From positions 1-64,000 of the forward strand of contig QQVO01000064.1 of assembly GCA_003388505.1 (NCBI GenBank): a DNA stretch of 64,000 nt. Reading direction: 5' to 3'. This document shows, in pieces, positions 34,438-42,380 of this stretch. Position 1 is the first letter of the stretch. Every line of letters begins with the position of its first letter. The notes under the pieces were generated by a model. It was not told the origin of the DNA, did not search any database, and was given only the letters and a program-made list of their open reading frames with translations. Source of the stretch: Planctomycetota bacterium (GTDB lineage: Bacteria; Planctomycetota; Planctomycetia; Planctomycetales; Planctomycetaceae). Both the position numbers and the translations under genes were made by a program.

Positions 34438-35148
34438 TCAACTCCGGCACTGGCATCCCGGCGCGCCGGTCTTCAACAGTTCGACGTGAGTGGCCTGCGG
34501 CAGATTCACCGCATTCCCCTCGTCCGTGTCGAGGTGGACCTCCAGTTTGATCTTCTCGTCGCCGCCCCGGACGACCACGTCATCCAGAATCGTCGTGCAA
34601 CCGTGCGATTCGACCCGCAGTTGCATCGTGTCGCCGTTCTTCACTTTGTGGTACGCCATGTCGGCCGGCGACATGTGTACATGCCGCATCGCGCGAATCA
34701 CGCCCTGCTGGAGTTCAATGCTGCCCGCCGGGCCGACAATCAGGCAGCCGGGCGTTCCCGCAATGTCTCCGCTGATCCGCACCGGAATATCCAGCCCGAG
34801 TGAAATTGAATCGGTGAACGCCAGTTCGACCTGCGAATCCCCCCGGCAAGGGCCGAGCACGCGCACTTCCGGCAGCATCCGGCGGCGCGGTCCCACGATC
34901 GCGACTGTCTCCTCAGCCGCGTAGTAACCCTCTTGATACAGGTCCTTCATCGGCGTGAGCGTCCGCCCCTTACCGAACAGGATCTCCACATGCTCTTCCG
35001 TCAGGTGGCAATGCCGGGCCGAGATGTTCACCACCAGCGGATTCGGTTTGACCGCAACCGGCCCCGCCGGCAACCGCCGCCGCAGAACCTCCCGGACAAC
35101 CCGTTCCACATCGGCTCGATTGATCGCAGGCGTAACGAGTGCAGACAT
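34438..35148 (-). CDS. pduL: PduL-type phosphate acyltransferase of BMC
   Basis: A 236-residue Pdu[24 protein letters not shown] with the zinc-binding His pair, RILGPCRGD-like [15 protein letters not shown], and [20 protein letters not shown] with further ligand His residues. It exchanges CoA for phosphate on the acyl group formed by the aldehyde dehydrogenase, recycling CoA inside the shell. The N-terminal helix [15 protein letters not shown] (13-27) is an encapsulation peptide candidate. C-terminal tail ends GCQCRS. Confidence 0.94.
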   Translation of the reverse strand: MSALVTPAINRADVERVVREVLRRRLPAGPVAVKPNPLVVNISARHCHLTEEHVEILFGKGRTLTPMKDLYQEGYYAAEETVAIVGPRRRMLPEVRVLGPCRGDSQVELAFTDSISLGLDIPVRISGDIAGTPGCLIVGPAGSIELQQGVIRAMRHVHMSPADMAYHKVKNGDTMQLRVESHGCTTILDDVVVRGGDEKIKLEVHLDTDEGNAVNLPQATHVELLKTGAPGCQCRS

Positions 35149-35167
35149 TTGAAGAGTTTTCGGTGAT

Positions 35168-35184
35168 CAGTTTTCAGTTGTCAG
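35168..35184. repeat. Left arm of inverted repeat around four-helix-bundle gene 2
   Basis: CAGTTTTCAGTTGTCAG, inverted at 35575-35603 (CTGACAACTGAGAACTGACGACTGACAAC). The stop codon of the enclosed gene lies in this arm. Confidence 0.7.
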
Positions 35185-35549
35185 TTCTTGTCGTCGTCGC
35201 GACGTGCTCGGTTGATCAGTGCGGTGAGCATTCGCTTTGCTTCTTGGACGCCCTTCGTCAGATCATCGTGGATGCCCTGTGGCAAGTATCCCAGGTCGAA
35301 CGCGAGCAGGATCTGATACTCAGCTTCACTGGCCGAACCCACGGCGATTTGCAGAAACCTCGCAAAGTCAGCCGAACTGCTTCGTCCGCAGCCTTCCGCG
35401 ATGTTTGTTGGAATCGATGCGGTCGCCCGCCGCAACTGACTCCGCAACCCGTACAACTCGTGCGAGGGAAACTGCTCCGTTGCTCGATACACCTTCAGTG
35501 TCAGTCGATGCGCCTTCTCCCAAACTTGCAACTTTCGAAAGTCCTGCAT
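35181..35549 (-). CDS. Four-helix-bundle protein (23S rRNA IVS family), copy 2
   Basis: A 122-residue paralogue of 28897-29274: KLQVWEKAHRLTLKVYRATEQFP, GLRSQLRRATASIPTNIAEGCGR, and a basic C-terminus with LINRARRDDDKN. ATG 35549 marks the start of homology. It sits between the DeoR regulator and pduL, bounded by inverted repeats built of CAGTTNTCAG units. Function unknown. Confidence 0.88.
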   Translation of the reverse strand: MQDFRKLQVWEKAHRLTLKVYRATEQFPSHELYGLRSQLRRATASIPTNIAEGCGRSSSADFARFLQIAVGSASEAEYQILLAFDLGYLPQGIHDDLTKGVQEAKRMLTALINRARRDDDKN

Positions 35550-35574
35550 AGCCGACGCCTCCCGAATCTGAAGT

Positions 35575-35603
35575 CTGACAACTGAGAACTGACGACTGAC
35601 AAC
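35575..35603. repeat. Right arm of inverted repeat around four-helix-bundle gene 2
   Basis: Reverse complement of the units at 35168-35184; it lies nine bases from the DeoR stop codon. Confidence 0.7.
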
Positions 35604-35611
35604 TCCCTTCT

Positions 35612-36364
35612 TCACTCCGCAATCACCACGTCCACACCGCTCTCCTCGAGCGTTGCCCGCCACTCCTCCGTGATCTCGCCGTCGACCACCATCTTCTGCA
35701 CGTCTCCCAGCGGGCAGAGGTGCGCCAGTTCCGTATGTCCCAGTTTTCCGCTGTCCGTGACGACGATCACCTCGTCGGCCGCTTCGATCATCTGTCGTTC
35801 CGTCTCCACCAGCAGTGAATTGCTGTTGAACAGTCCCGCCTCGGTAATCCCGCCGACGCTCATCACCAGTCGTCGTGCGCGAATCCCCTTCAGCGCTTCA
35901 ATGGTCAGTGCACCGAGCGCCACGCCCGTTTTCGGATAGACGTAACCTCCCAGGTAAACCAGTTCGACCTCCGCCGCCCCGACCAGCAGATTCACGATCG
36001 GCAGGGAATTGGTCACCACCTGCAACCGCTTGCCGACCAGGTTTCGCGCCACCTCCAGGGTCGTCGTTCCTCCGTCCAGCAGCACCGTCTCGCCCGGCTC
36101 GATCAATTCCGCCGCACGCCGGCCGATCCGCTGCTTCTCGACGACCGCCGTTCCCTGCCGGTCGTCAAACGCTGTGAGTGAGTCCCCCACATAGGCGGCC
36201 CCGCCGCGCGTCCTGCGAATCTGCCCCGTTCCGTCAAGATGATCCAGATCCCTCCGCACGGTCGATTCACTCGCTCCGACCGCATCTACCAGCTCCTGGA
36301 GAGACACAAATCCCTTCGATTCAACGATTTCCAGTATGTTTCCGCGTCTTTGATCGACCAGCAT
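35612..36364 (-). CDS. DeoR/GlpR-family transcriptional regulator of BMC operon
   Basis: A 250-residue regulator: an N-terminal helix-turn-helix ([36 protein letters not shown], seen at 20-56) and a DeoR sensor domain with [22 protein letters not shown], and the [29 protein letters not shown] segment. Ligands of this family are usually sugar phosphates or related intermediates, so fuculose- or rhamnulose-phosphate or DHAP is a fair guess. It is the first gene of the operon and probably represses itself and the genes downstream through the boxes at 36444-36468. Confidence 0.93.
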   Translation of the reverse strand: MLVDQRRGNILEIVESKGFVSLQELVDAVGASESTVRRDLDHLDGTGQIRRTRGGAAYVGDSLTAFDDRQGTAVVEKQRIGRRAAELIEPGETVLLDGGTTTLEVARNLVGKRLQVVTNSLPIVNLLVGAAEVELVYLGGYVYPKTGVALGALTIEALKGIRARRLVMSVGGITEAGLFNSNSLLVETERQMIEAADEVIVVTDSGKLGHTELAHLCPLGDVQKMVVDGEITEEWRATLEESGVDVVIAE

Positions 36365-36443
36365 TCAGCACGCTCCCGTGGCTCCGGGCCTCCATTCCAC
36401 TCATATTCTGCCACAGCTGGCGCGCATAATCAATCAAGAAAAA

Positions 36444-36468
36444 TGTCAACTTATGTCACTACCTGTCA
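36444..36468 (-). promoter_or_regulatory. Candidate operator: three TGACA boxes at 10-bp spacing
   Basis: On the minus strand TGACA occurs at 36468-36464, 36458-36454 and 36448-36444, exactly ten bases apart, followed by an AT-rich run. It lies 80 to 104 bases upstream of the DeoR start codon. The last box forms TTGACA, a consensus -35 hexamer. Helically phased repeats fit a DeoR-family binding site overlapping a promoter. Confidence 0.55.
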
Positions 36469-36885
36469 GTTCGTGCCAAATTGGTCCGGCAGCGTCGGGC
36501 CGGCAGGCCTTGCGCAGCTTCTCCAAAGGCACAAACCGGGAAACTCTACACGCTCCCCGGCCACAGGTCGGGACAGCAATCCCGAAGCGTTCACTTTTCG
36601 CAACAAACCCCGTCGCCCAAACGCACCGCCCCTACAACCCGCTCCGCCCAACCAGAACTCGCTTCCACTGTGGGGTGAATCACCAGTGCGGCGTCCCTCA
36701 TCCGGCACGCAGTCAATATCGAACCACGTCATCCGGCGTCGCCCACGCTGCACGCAGGCTGTGCGCGGATGCACGCAGCGGCGCAGCCGCGAAAGCACAT
36801 AGCTACGGGCGTCAGCCCGCAGACAAAGTCAAACCCAACCTGTGAGCCGCGAACGCGGCGACAGCAGTCGTCGAACCCCGGTCTT
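36469..36885. other. Spacer upstream of BMC operon
   Basis: No gene is supported. Several small palindromic pieces occur around 36750-36830 (CACGCAG repeats and GGGCGTCAGCCC). Nothing else is recognised. Confidence 0.35.
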
Positions 36886-37305
36886 TCAGAGAATGATGTC
36901 AAGTCTCTCAACAGAGAACTCAACAACTTCGCCCTCAGCTACGTCTCCCGGCAAAATGATTCCATCGATGATGATCCCTCCGACTCTGACAGTGCCGCAT
37001 TTCTTTGACACCGAAGCGACCCGAGCAACGACCCAGTAATTGAAATATCCCAAACGCGATTGTTGCCGCAAAGATTCGCGATGGTCGCTCGATCGGACCA
37101 CTGTGCCATGGTCCAAGGCGTGGAGCGGTTCATCGAGTGATGCGCCGATCTTGAGCGTGCATGGATGGGAGAAAGCAATGCACTCATGCACACCGTCTGT
37201 GACCAACACACTTGCTGAGTCGCCACCCGCTATGAAATGGATTTCACGCACTACCACGGGCTGCGCTCGTCTTGAATCAGGGACGGTTTCAGCTGAAGAG
37301 TCCAC
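36886..37305 (-). CDS. Unknown beta-rich protein
   Basis: A 139-residue protein with no recognised family. It seems real: regular hydrophobic strands (VVVREIHFIAGG, SASVLVTDG, YWVVARVASVSKKCGTVRVGGIIIDG, LPGDVAEGEVVEFSVERLDIIL) suggest an OB-like barrel at the C-terminus, and composition differs from the repeat-rich flanks. The start is GTG 37305; no good ribosome binding site. It is followed by the spacer before the BMC operon and may be unrelated to it. Confidence 0.55.
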   Translation of the reverse strand: MDSSAETVPDSRRAQPVVVREIHFIAGGDSASVLVTDGVHECIAFSHPCTLKIGASLDEPLHALDHGTVVRSSDHRESLRQQSRLGYFNYWVVARVASVSKKCGTVRVGGIIIDGIILPGDVAEGEVVEFSVERLDIIL

Positions 37306-37371
37306 GCAGAATAGGCTTTCTGGCAGTCACAATTGGCAATCCTGCCTGATCTCACTGGCACGAACGACCGA

Positions 37372-37446
37372 CCACAACCCTCCGCGGCTCTGCACCTCCA
37401 CGAGACACCCCACCACCAACCCCCTTACTTTCCTTCGTTCCCTTCT
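37372..37446. repeat. Direct repeat flanking frameshifted gene, copy 1
   Basis: About 75 bases (CACAACCCTCCGCGGCTCTG ... TTCCTTCGTTCCCTTCTGT) repeated at 37818-37892 with only a few mismatches. Contains the CTCTGC-CCTC-GCGAG type of low-complexity unit. Confidence 0.8.
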
Positions 37447-37511
37447 GTTCTCAATAGCTCGGACGCTGTGCGAATTTCCAAGTCGTCGCTGCCGGTGCAG
37501 CGAATAGGCAT

Positions 37512-37747
37512 TCACTCGTCCCGACCCTGCTGCAACAAGTCGTTGGCCTTGGGCGCATCGCCGATTGGGACGCTCACTTTCACCGCGCCCGCGCCGCCGC
37601 TTTCGGCTGCATAAGGAGCCCAGGTGCCGAGGTTCTCGCACACCATGCGTGCATCGATTCCGCTCTCCTGCAGATGCAGTCGGACAAGATCCGCCTCCGC
37701 CCCGTAGTTCCGGCGAACACAACAACTCGTTCTTCAGCATCGCACAT
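37512..37747 (-). pseudogene. DUF2007-like protein gene, frameshifted
   Basis: Reading from ATG 37747 gives MCDAEERVVVF, and continuing in a second frame gives RNYGAEADLVRLHLQESGID, then ARMVCENLGTWAPYAAESGG and VKVSVPIGDAPKANDLLQQG to a TGA at 37512. The two parts join as one DUF2007-type protein (putative signal-transducing fold, Leu-x-x-x-Gly-I-x-A ... V-x-V) if two bases near 37712 are removed. So the gene is broken, or the sequence has an error. It sits between the direct repeats. Confidence 0.65.
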
Positions 37748-37817
37748 GAGCGAGCGCCCCCTCTTGCTGTCGTTGAACCACTCAATTCTGCCCCACCACC
37801 TCACTCACGGCAACCGG

Positions 37818-37892
37818 ACACAACCCTCCGCGGCTCTGCGCCTCCGCGAGACACCCCACCACCAACCCCCTTCCTTTCCTTCGTTCCCTTCT
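37818..37892. repeat. Direct repeat flanking frameshifted gene, copy 2
   Basis: Second copy of the repeat at 37372-37446, same orientation, 446 bases further on. Confidence 0.8.
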
Positions 37893-37983
37893 GTGTCTCC
37901 CATTTCTCCGAAGCGAAGCGCGACCGCCAGCGCCTGACCTCTGCCCCTTTGATCGCTGAACCCGCTCTCCGTGCTGCCCACTG

Positions 37984-38129
37984 GCGAGAGTTTGTCGTCC
38001 TGCGCAAATTGTGGCGGTTGTCCGTAACGCACGCTGCCGGCGTGTGCCAGCAGTTTTTTCAGTCAGCGGGACGCACGCAAGGCTGCGTGCGCTACGTTCT
38101 TGGGTTGCGGGCGACGCCCGCGTAGGGCC
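37984..38129. repeat. Dispersed repeat of about 146 bp, copy 2
   Basis: Direct copy of 27352-27496, about 10.6 kb away. The block around AGCGGGACGCACGCAAGGCT is identical in both copies; the flanks differ at scattered bases. Confidence 0.75.
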
Positions 38130-38458
38130 ATCTCTGCGCTTCCCCTGAACGTCTGCGTTGAACGAATGGCAACCAGTGACCCGCGCACCCGCCCCCCCAA
38201 TGTGGAGAGCCGATTCGTGTTTCCGAAGCCCTCACCCGCCATCAGCGATCAGCCATCCCAACGCAAACACCCCTCACCCCCACTTCCAGACGCACTTTTC
38301 CGTAAAGACTTAAAGACTTGCCACAATCCCCGGAAAAAACGAAGGTCAACCCTTTACAGCAGCGCCAAACCCCCAAACACTCCCGGCCCCCGCCAGGGGC
38401 CATCGTCCATTGTCCATCGTCCATTGACCATCCAACCCGCTATACTCAACGGCTTCCC

Positions 38459-38956
38459 ATGGCCGCCAGGAAATCCAAGTCGAACAGCAAGAGCAATGGC
38501 GCGGGCGATCGCTCCATCTGCCGCAACCGCCGCGCGCGGCACAATTACGAGATTCTCGACACGCTCGAGTGTGGCATCTCTCTCACCGGGAGCGAGGTGA
38601 AGAGCATCCGCGATCACAAGGTGTCGATCGAGGAAGCCTACGCCCGTCTGCAGAACGGTGAAGTCTGGTTGCACGGCTGCGACATCGCGCCGTATCCCCA
38701 GGCCAATGTGATGAACCACGAGCCGCGCCGCCCGCGCAAGCTGCTGCTCAAGAAGCGCGAAATCCGCAAGTTCGCCGAACCGGCCGGCCAGAACGGCCTC
38801 ACGCTCATCCCGCTCGATATGCACTTCTCACAGCGGGGCATGGTGAAAGTCACCATCGCCGTCGGCCGCGGCCGCAAACTGCATGACAAACGCGACCGCA
38901 TCGACAAGGAGACCGCAAAAAAGGAAATGCGCGAGGCGGCAAAGCGGCGTGGGTGA
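38459..38956 (+). CDS. smpB: SsrA-binding protein SmpB
   Basis: A 165-residue tmRNA partner in ribosome rescue. Core features: RHNYEILDTLECGISLTGSEVKSIR, EEAYARLQNGEVWLHGCDIAPY, and the C-terminal tail with GRKLHDKRDRIDKETAKKEMR that enters the ribosome. An extra basic N-terminal stretch (about 20 residues) precedes the core. ATG 38459; in the 60 bases before it is a short tandem repeat (GTCCATTGTCCATCGTCCATTG). I did not find the tmRNA gene in the window. Confidence 0.97.
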   Translation: MAARKSKSNSKSNGAGDRSICRNRRARHNYEILDTLECGISLTGSEVKSIRDHKVSIEEAYARLQNGEVWLHGCDIAPYPQANVMNHEPRRPRKLLLKKREIRKFAEPAGQNGLTLIPLDMHFSQRGMVKVTIAVGRGRKLHDKRDRIDKETAKKEMREAAKRRG

Positions 38957-38975
38957 GACACCGAGATCCGACGAA

Positions 38976-38999
38976 GCCCACGGGTTGCAACCCGTGGGC
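38976..38999. repeat. Palindromic repeat between convergent genes, copy 2
   Basis: GCCCACGGGT-TGCA-ACCCGTGGGC, identical to 14395-14418 except for one loop base. Lies between the smpB and FAH-gene stop codons. Confidence 0.8.
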
Positions 39000-39028
39000 G
39001 TATCGAGGTGAGCGAGTCCGTCGACGCA

Positions 39029-39895
39029 TCACCGACCGCGAACCACCGGGTTCGTAAGCGTACCGATGCCCGTGACGGTCATGCTGATCTCATCGCCCGC
39101 TTCGCACGTGAACTTGTCCGGCGGCACGATGCCCGTCCCCGTCAGCAGGAACACTCCATGCGGAAACGTGTTCTCCCGCATCACCCACCCGGTGAGTTCC
39201 TCCAGCGTCCGGTGGAGTTGCCCCAGCGTCGTCTCGCCGGCGAACACTTCGGTCCCCTTGCGCACGATCGACAACGAAATCCGGGTCGACGGCAGATCGA
39301 GCGGCTTTTCCGCCAGCAGAAGACAGGGACCGAGCGCGCAGCAGTCGCTGTAGACCTTGGCCTGCGGCAGATACAGCGGGTTTTCGCCCTCAATGTCCCG
39401 TGCCGACATGTCGTTGCCGATCGTGTAGCCGACAATCTGGCCGGCCGAACTGATCGCGATCGTGAACTCCGGTTCGGGGACCGACCACCGGCTGTCTTCC
39501 CGCACGCGCACAGGCTGGCCCGGTCCGGCGACGCGATGCGGCGTCGCCTTGAAGAACAACTCCGGCCGGTCCGCCGTATAGACCCGGTCGTAGTGCGTCG
39601 CCCCGTGCTCGGATTCCTCCATCCGGGCGGTCTGGCTGCGCTGGTAGGTCACTCCCGCCGCCCAGACTTCCTGGCGGTCGATCGGCGCGAGGAACGTCAC
39701 CTCACTGTGCGCGATCGGACTGGCGTTGGGATCAATGAGAAACCGGGCCAGCCCGGCCGGCTCCGGTCGTTCGAGAATGTCCCCCAGCGAACGGCAGTCC
39801 TCCACCTGCGAAAGATCGAGCAGGCGAACCGAGTCGTCCTCGACGGCGACGATGTGCACCGTCCCGTCGGCCAGTCGAACCTTGGCGAGTCTCAT
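39029..39895 (-). CDS. Fumarylacetoacetate hydrolase (FAH)-family protein
   Basis: A 288-residue member of the FAH superfamily (hydrolases, decarboxylases or hydratases of keto acids). Metal-binding residues are visible in [14 protein letters not shown] (Glu-x-Glu) and the following Asp in [22 protein letters not shown] (seen in two parts); [14 protein letters not shown] and [17 protein letters not shown] form the C-terminal end. Substrate not predictable. Its ATG overlaps the rluD stop by four bases (ATGA), so the two are co-translated. Confidence 0.88.
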   Translation of the reverse strand: MRLAKVRLADGTVHIVAVEDDSVRLLDLSQVEDCRSLGDILERPEPAGLARFLIDPNASPIAHSEVTFLAPIDRQEVWAAGVTYQRSQTARMEESEHGATHYDRVYTADRPELFFKATPHRVAGPGQPVRVREDSRWSVPEPEFTIAISSAGQIVGYTIGNDMSARDIEGENPLYLPQAKVYSDCCALGPCLLLAEKPLDLPSTRISLSIVRKGTEVFAGETTLGQLHRTLEELTGWVMRENTFPHGVFLLTGTGIVPPDKFTCEAGDEISMTVTGIGTLTNPVVRGR

Positions 39896-40893
39896 TGCGT
39901 ATCCATCCGGTGTCGCTGGAGCGCTGCGAGCGTTTGCTGCATGTCGTGGGGCAGGGGCGCCTCCCAGCACATCGGCTGATCAGTTACGGGATGACGCAAC
40001 TGGAGTCGCATCGCATGCAGGGCTTGTCGGGCTATCAGCGTAACGTCCTTGCCCTTGTTTGTCGCGTCCGCCGCCAACTCGCTCAAGCGAACTTCGCGCT
40101 GTCCCGCGTAAAGCCGGTCGGCGATGATCGGATGTCCGATGTGCCGCAGGTGGACCCGCAGTTGATGGGTGCGACCCGTCTCCGGCAGCAGCCGGACGTA
40201 CGTGTATCCTCGAAACCTTTCGATCACTTCATACCGCGTCACTGCGCGACGGGCGTTTCCTTCCTCACTGCAGACGATCATCTTCTCCCGTACCTTGGGG
40301 TGCACCTTGACAAAGGTGTCGATCACGTCGGCGTCGGCCGAAACCACGCCCCGTACGATCGCCCGGTATTCCTTGCTGACGGTGCGCTCTTCAAACTGCC
40401 CGCTCAGCCGGTGATGCACGGTGTTGTCCTTTGCGATGACGATCACGCCGGTCGTGTCGCGATCGAGCCGGTGGACGATCCCGGGCCGCAACAGCCCGGC
40501 CGCGTCGCTCAGTTGGTCGAAATGAAACTGCAGCGCGGCGGCGAGCGTCCCGGTGTAGTTGGCGCGGCCGGGATGCGTCACCATGTCGGCCGGCTTGTTG
40601 ACGACGACGAGCGAATCGTCTTCGTACAGCACCTCGATCGGAATGTCTTCCGGCGCGAGGCTCTCATCCGGTTCTTTCGGCAACTGGACCAGGATGCGAT
40701 CGTTCACACGCAGCCGGCGGGACGATTTCACGCTCAGGCCGTTGACCAGCACCTGTTGCTGCTGGATCGCCCGCTGGAAGAGGGCCCGGCTGTAGTTCGG
40801 GAACAGCCGTCCCAGATAGTGGTCGACGCGCCAGCCGTGAGCGCGGGCCTCCACCGTGAGCGTAATCGGCTGATCGGCGAGGGAGTCGGACAT
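39892..40893 (-). CDS. 23S rRNA pseudouridine synthase RluD-type
   Basis: A 333-residue RluA-family enzyme. S4 RNA-binding domain at about 15-80, then [18 protein letters not shown], the catalytic Asp in [47 protein letters not shown] (in two parts) and a C-terminal [13 protein letters not shown]4 domain plus this length is typical of RluD, which modifies helix 69 of 23S rRNA. An ATG nine bases upstream (40902) is also possible. Confidence 0.92.
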   Translation of the reverse strand: MSDSLADQPITLTVEARAHGWRVDHYLGRLFPNYSRALFQRAIQQQQVLVNGLSVKSSRRLRVNDRILVQLPKEPDESLAPEDIPIEVLYEDDSLVVVNKPADMVTHPGRANYTGTLAAALQFHFDQLSDAAGLLRPGIVHRLDRDTTGVIVIAKDNTVHHRLSGQFEERTVSKEYRAIVRGVVSADADVIDTFVKVHPKVREKMIVCSEEGNARRAVTRYEVIERFRGYTYVRLLPETGRTHQLRVHLRHIGHPIIADRLYAGQREVRLSELAADATNKGKDVTLIARQALHAMRLQLRHPVTDQPMCWEAPLPHDMQQTLAALQRHRMDTQ

Positions 40894-40973
40894 GGCTGTC
40901 ACGCGGAGCGCGGCGGTTCGGTGCGGAACCGCTCCGTCGGCGACAAGACGATCGGTCGCCCGCTGAACGGGAC

Positions 40974-41927
40974 TCAGTCAGACGGAGGATCCGACGACGA
41001 CGGGTCGGAGTCAGACTCGTCGGCGCCGTCGTTCTCCGGCGTCTTCGACGCGCCCTCCTCCGGTTCCGGAGAGGCTGATTCCTCAGACTCAGACTCGCTC
41101 ACTCCGTCCGACGTCTCCTCGGGTGTTGACGGGAGAGCAGGCCCCTCGGCGCCCGGGGGCGTCGGAGCGGGATTGATCCGCTCGGCGCTGGGCGGCGGCG
41201 GAGGAATTCCGTCGTCTGTCGATTCGGAGGCGGTCTCCGATTCCTCTTCAGGCAGATCGATGCCGGCAAACGGATTCGGCGTATCGAACGGGTTCGGGCG
41301 TTCCACAGGCTGGGGATTCTGCGCGTGGAACCACTTGTAGAAATCACGGGCCTCTTCCGAACCGAGAATTTCAATCCGCTCTTCGGCCCAGTTCTTGTAT
41401 CGCGATTCAGGAAACTCTGTGATCAAGGCTTCGTAGGCGTTGATTGCTTTTTCGATTCCCTCTTCGTCTCCAGCCATCGATTCCAGAGCCATCGCCAGGC
41501 CATACAGCGCTTTCTCTCGGGCTTCGCTGGGAGCGTTGCCGTTGTCGAGCACCATTCTGAAAGCATTCCGCGACTCCTCCAGCCGATCGTTGCTGGCCGC
41601 GCGGTCCGACAGCGAATATTCGATGCCTTCCTGCAGATGCTCCTGGGCCGCACGCAGACGCGCCCAGACGCCCGCCGGCAGATCGGAGTACTCGTCGGCG
41701 ACCGCTTCAAAGTCTTCGGCGGTTTTGCACGCGGCCAGTTGGGCGAACCCTTCCTGCCGGGCCGCGCCGGAGGCCCGCACCATCATGATCGTTCCGACGG
41801 CGACGACAGTGACCGCCAGGACGCCGATGAGAATTTTGTTCGTGTGGGGCTCGATGGCCGTCCGCGCCCGCCCGATCAGCTTGCTGAGATCGTTCTCCGC
41901 AAGTTCATGCCGATGTTCACTCTTCAT
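40974..41927 (-). CDS. Membrane-anchored TPR-like protein (YfgM-type)
   Basis: A 317-residue protein: cytoplasmic N-terminus, one membrane helix at about 32-51 (ILIGVLAVTVVAVGTIMMV), helical repeats of the tetratricopeptide type at about 60-205 (WARLRAAQEHLQEGIEYSLS; EKALYGLAMALESM; AINAYEALITEFPESRYKNWA), and a long disordered Pro/Ser/Glu-rich tail (220-317). The layout resembles YfgM-like ancillary factors that act at the outer face of the inner membrane. Confidence 0.75.
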   Translation of the reverse strand: MKSEHRHELAENDLSKLIGRARTAIEPHTNKILIGVLAVTVVAVGTIMMVRASGAARQEGFAQLAACKTAEDFEAVADEYSDLPAGVWARLRAAQEHLQEGIEYSLSDRAASNDRLEESRNAFRMVLDNGNAPSEAREKALYGLAMALESMAGDEEGIEKAINAYEALITEFPESRYKNWAEERIEILGSEEARDFYKWFHAQNPQPVERPNPFDTPNPFAGIDLPEEESETASESTDDGIPPPPPSAERINPAPTPPGAEGPALPSTPEETSDGVSESESEESASPEPEEGASKTPENDGADESDSDPSSSDPPSD

Positions 41928-42380
41928 GGTTCAGTCCCTGCAGGGCGCGGCTGCCGGAGGTATTGCGGAGATTCCTCGATCCTTCACATGCAGATCCCGC
42001 CGGATCGGCCGCCGCGCTGCAAGTGTAGGCAGCACCAAAGAATCGGTCAATTCCGCCTCAAACCGCAGCGAGCGAGGTATGCTGCACGCATTTCACGACG
42101 TCCGGTTCTCGACGCAGAGTCGCGGAGACGCAAAGGACCGCGAAGAGATCTTGCGAGCGGTTCGCCAACCCCAACAGCGGCCATCCTTCGGCCCGCCCCC
42201 CTGACTGCGGCACTGAAACCACTCAATAAATGGCCGCCGCCGGGCGATCGGCAATCGATGACCACCCGCTTGACGCCAGCCGCGCCTCTTCAACTTCGCG
42301 CGTCTTTGCGACATTGCGTCTCTCCGTCGAGGATCGTGAGGCTTGGCGTGCAGTAATGACTTCCGAAGCCCGCCGATCGA
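41928..42380. other. Spacer with imperfect inverted repeat
   Basis: No gene. CGACGCAGAGTCGCGGAGAC followed by GCAAAG at about 42109-42135 is loosely inverted at about 42287-42335 (CTTCGCGCGTCTTTGCGACA, TTGCGTCTCTCCGTCG). Same repeat style as elsewhere in the window (cgcagagacgcaaag), enclosing about 150 bases of unrecognised sequence. Confidence 0.55.

Noticed and set aside
28897-35549. Diversity-generating retroelement because of the Avd-like four-helix-bundle genes
   Set aside because: No reverse transcriptase, no template/variable repeat pair and no adenine-biased variation found; the family is mostly stand-alone.
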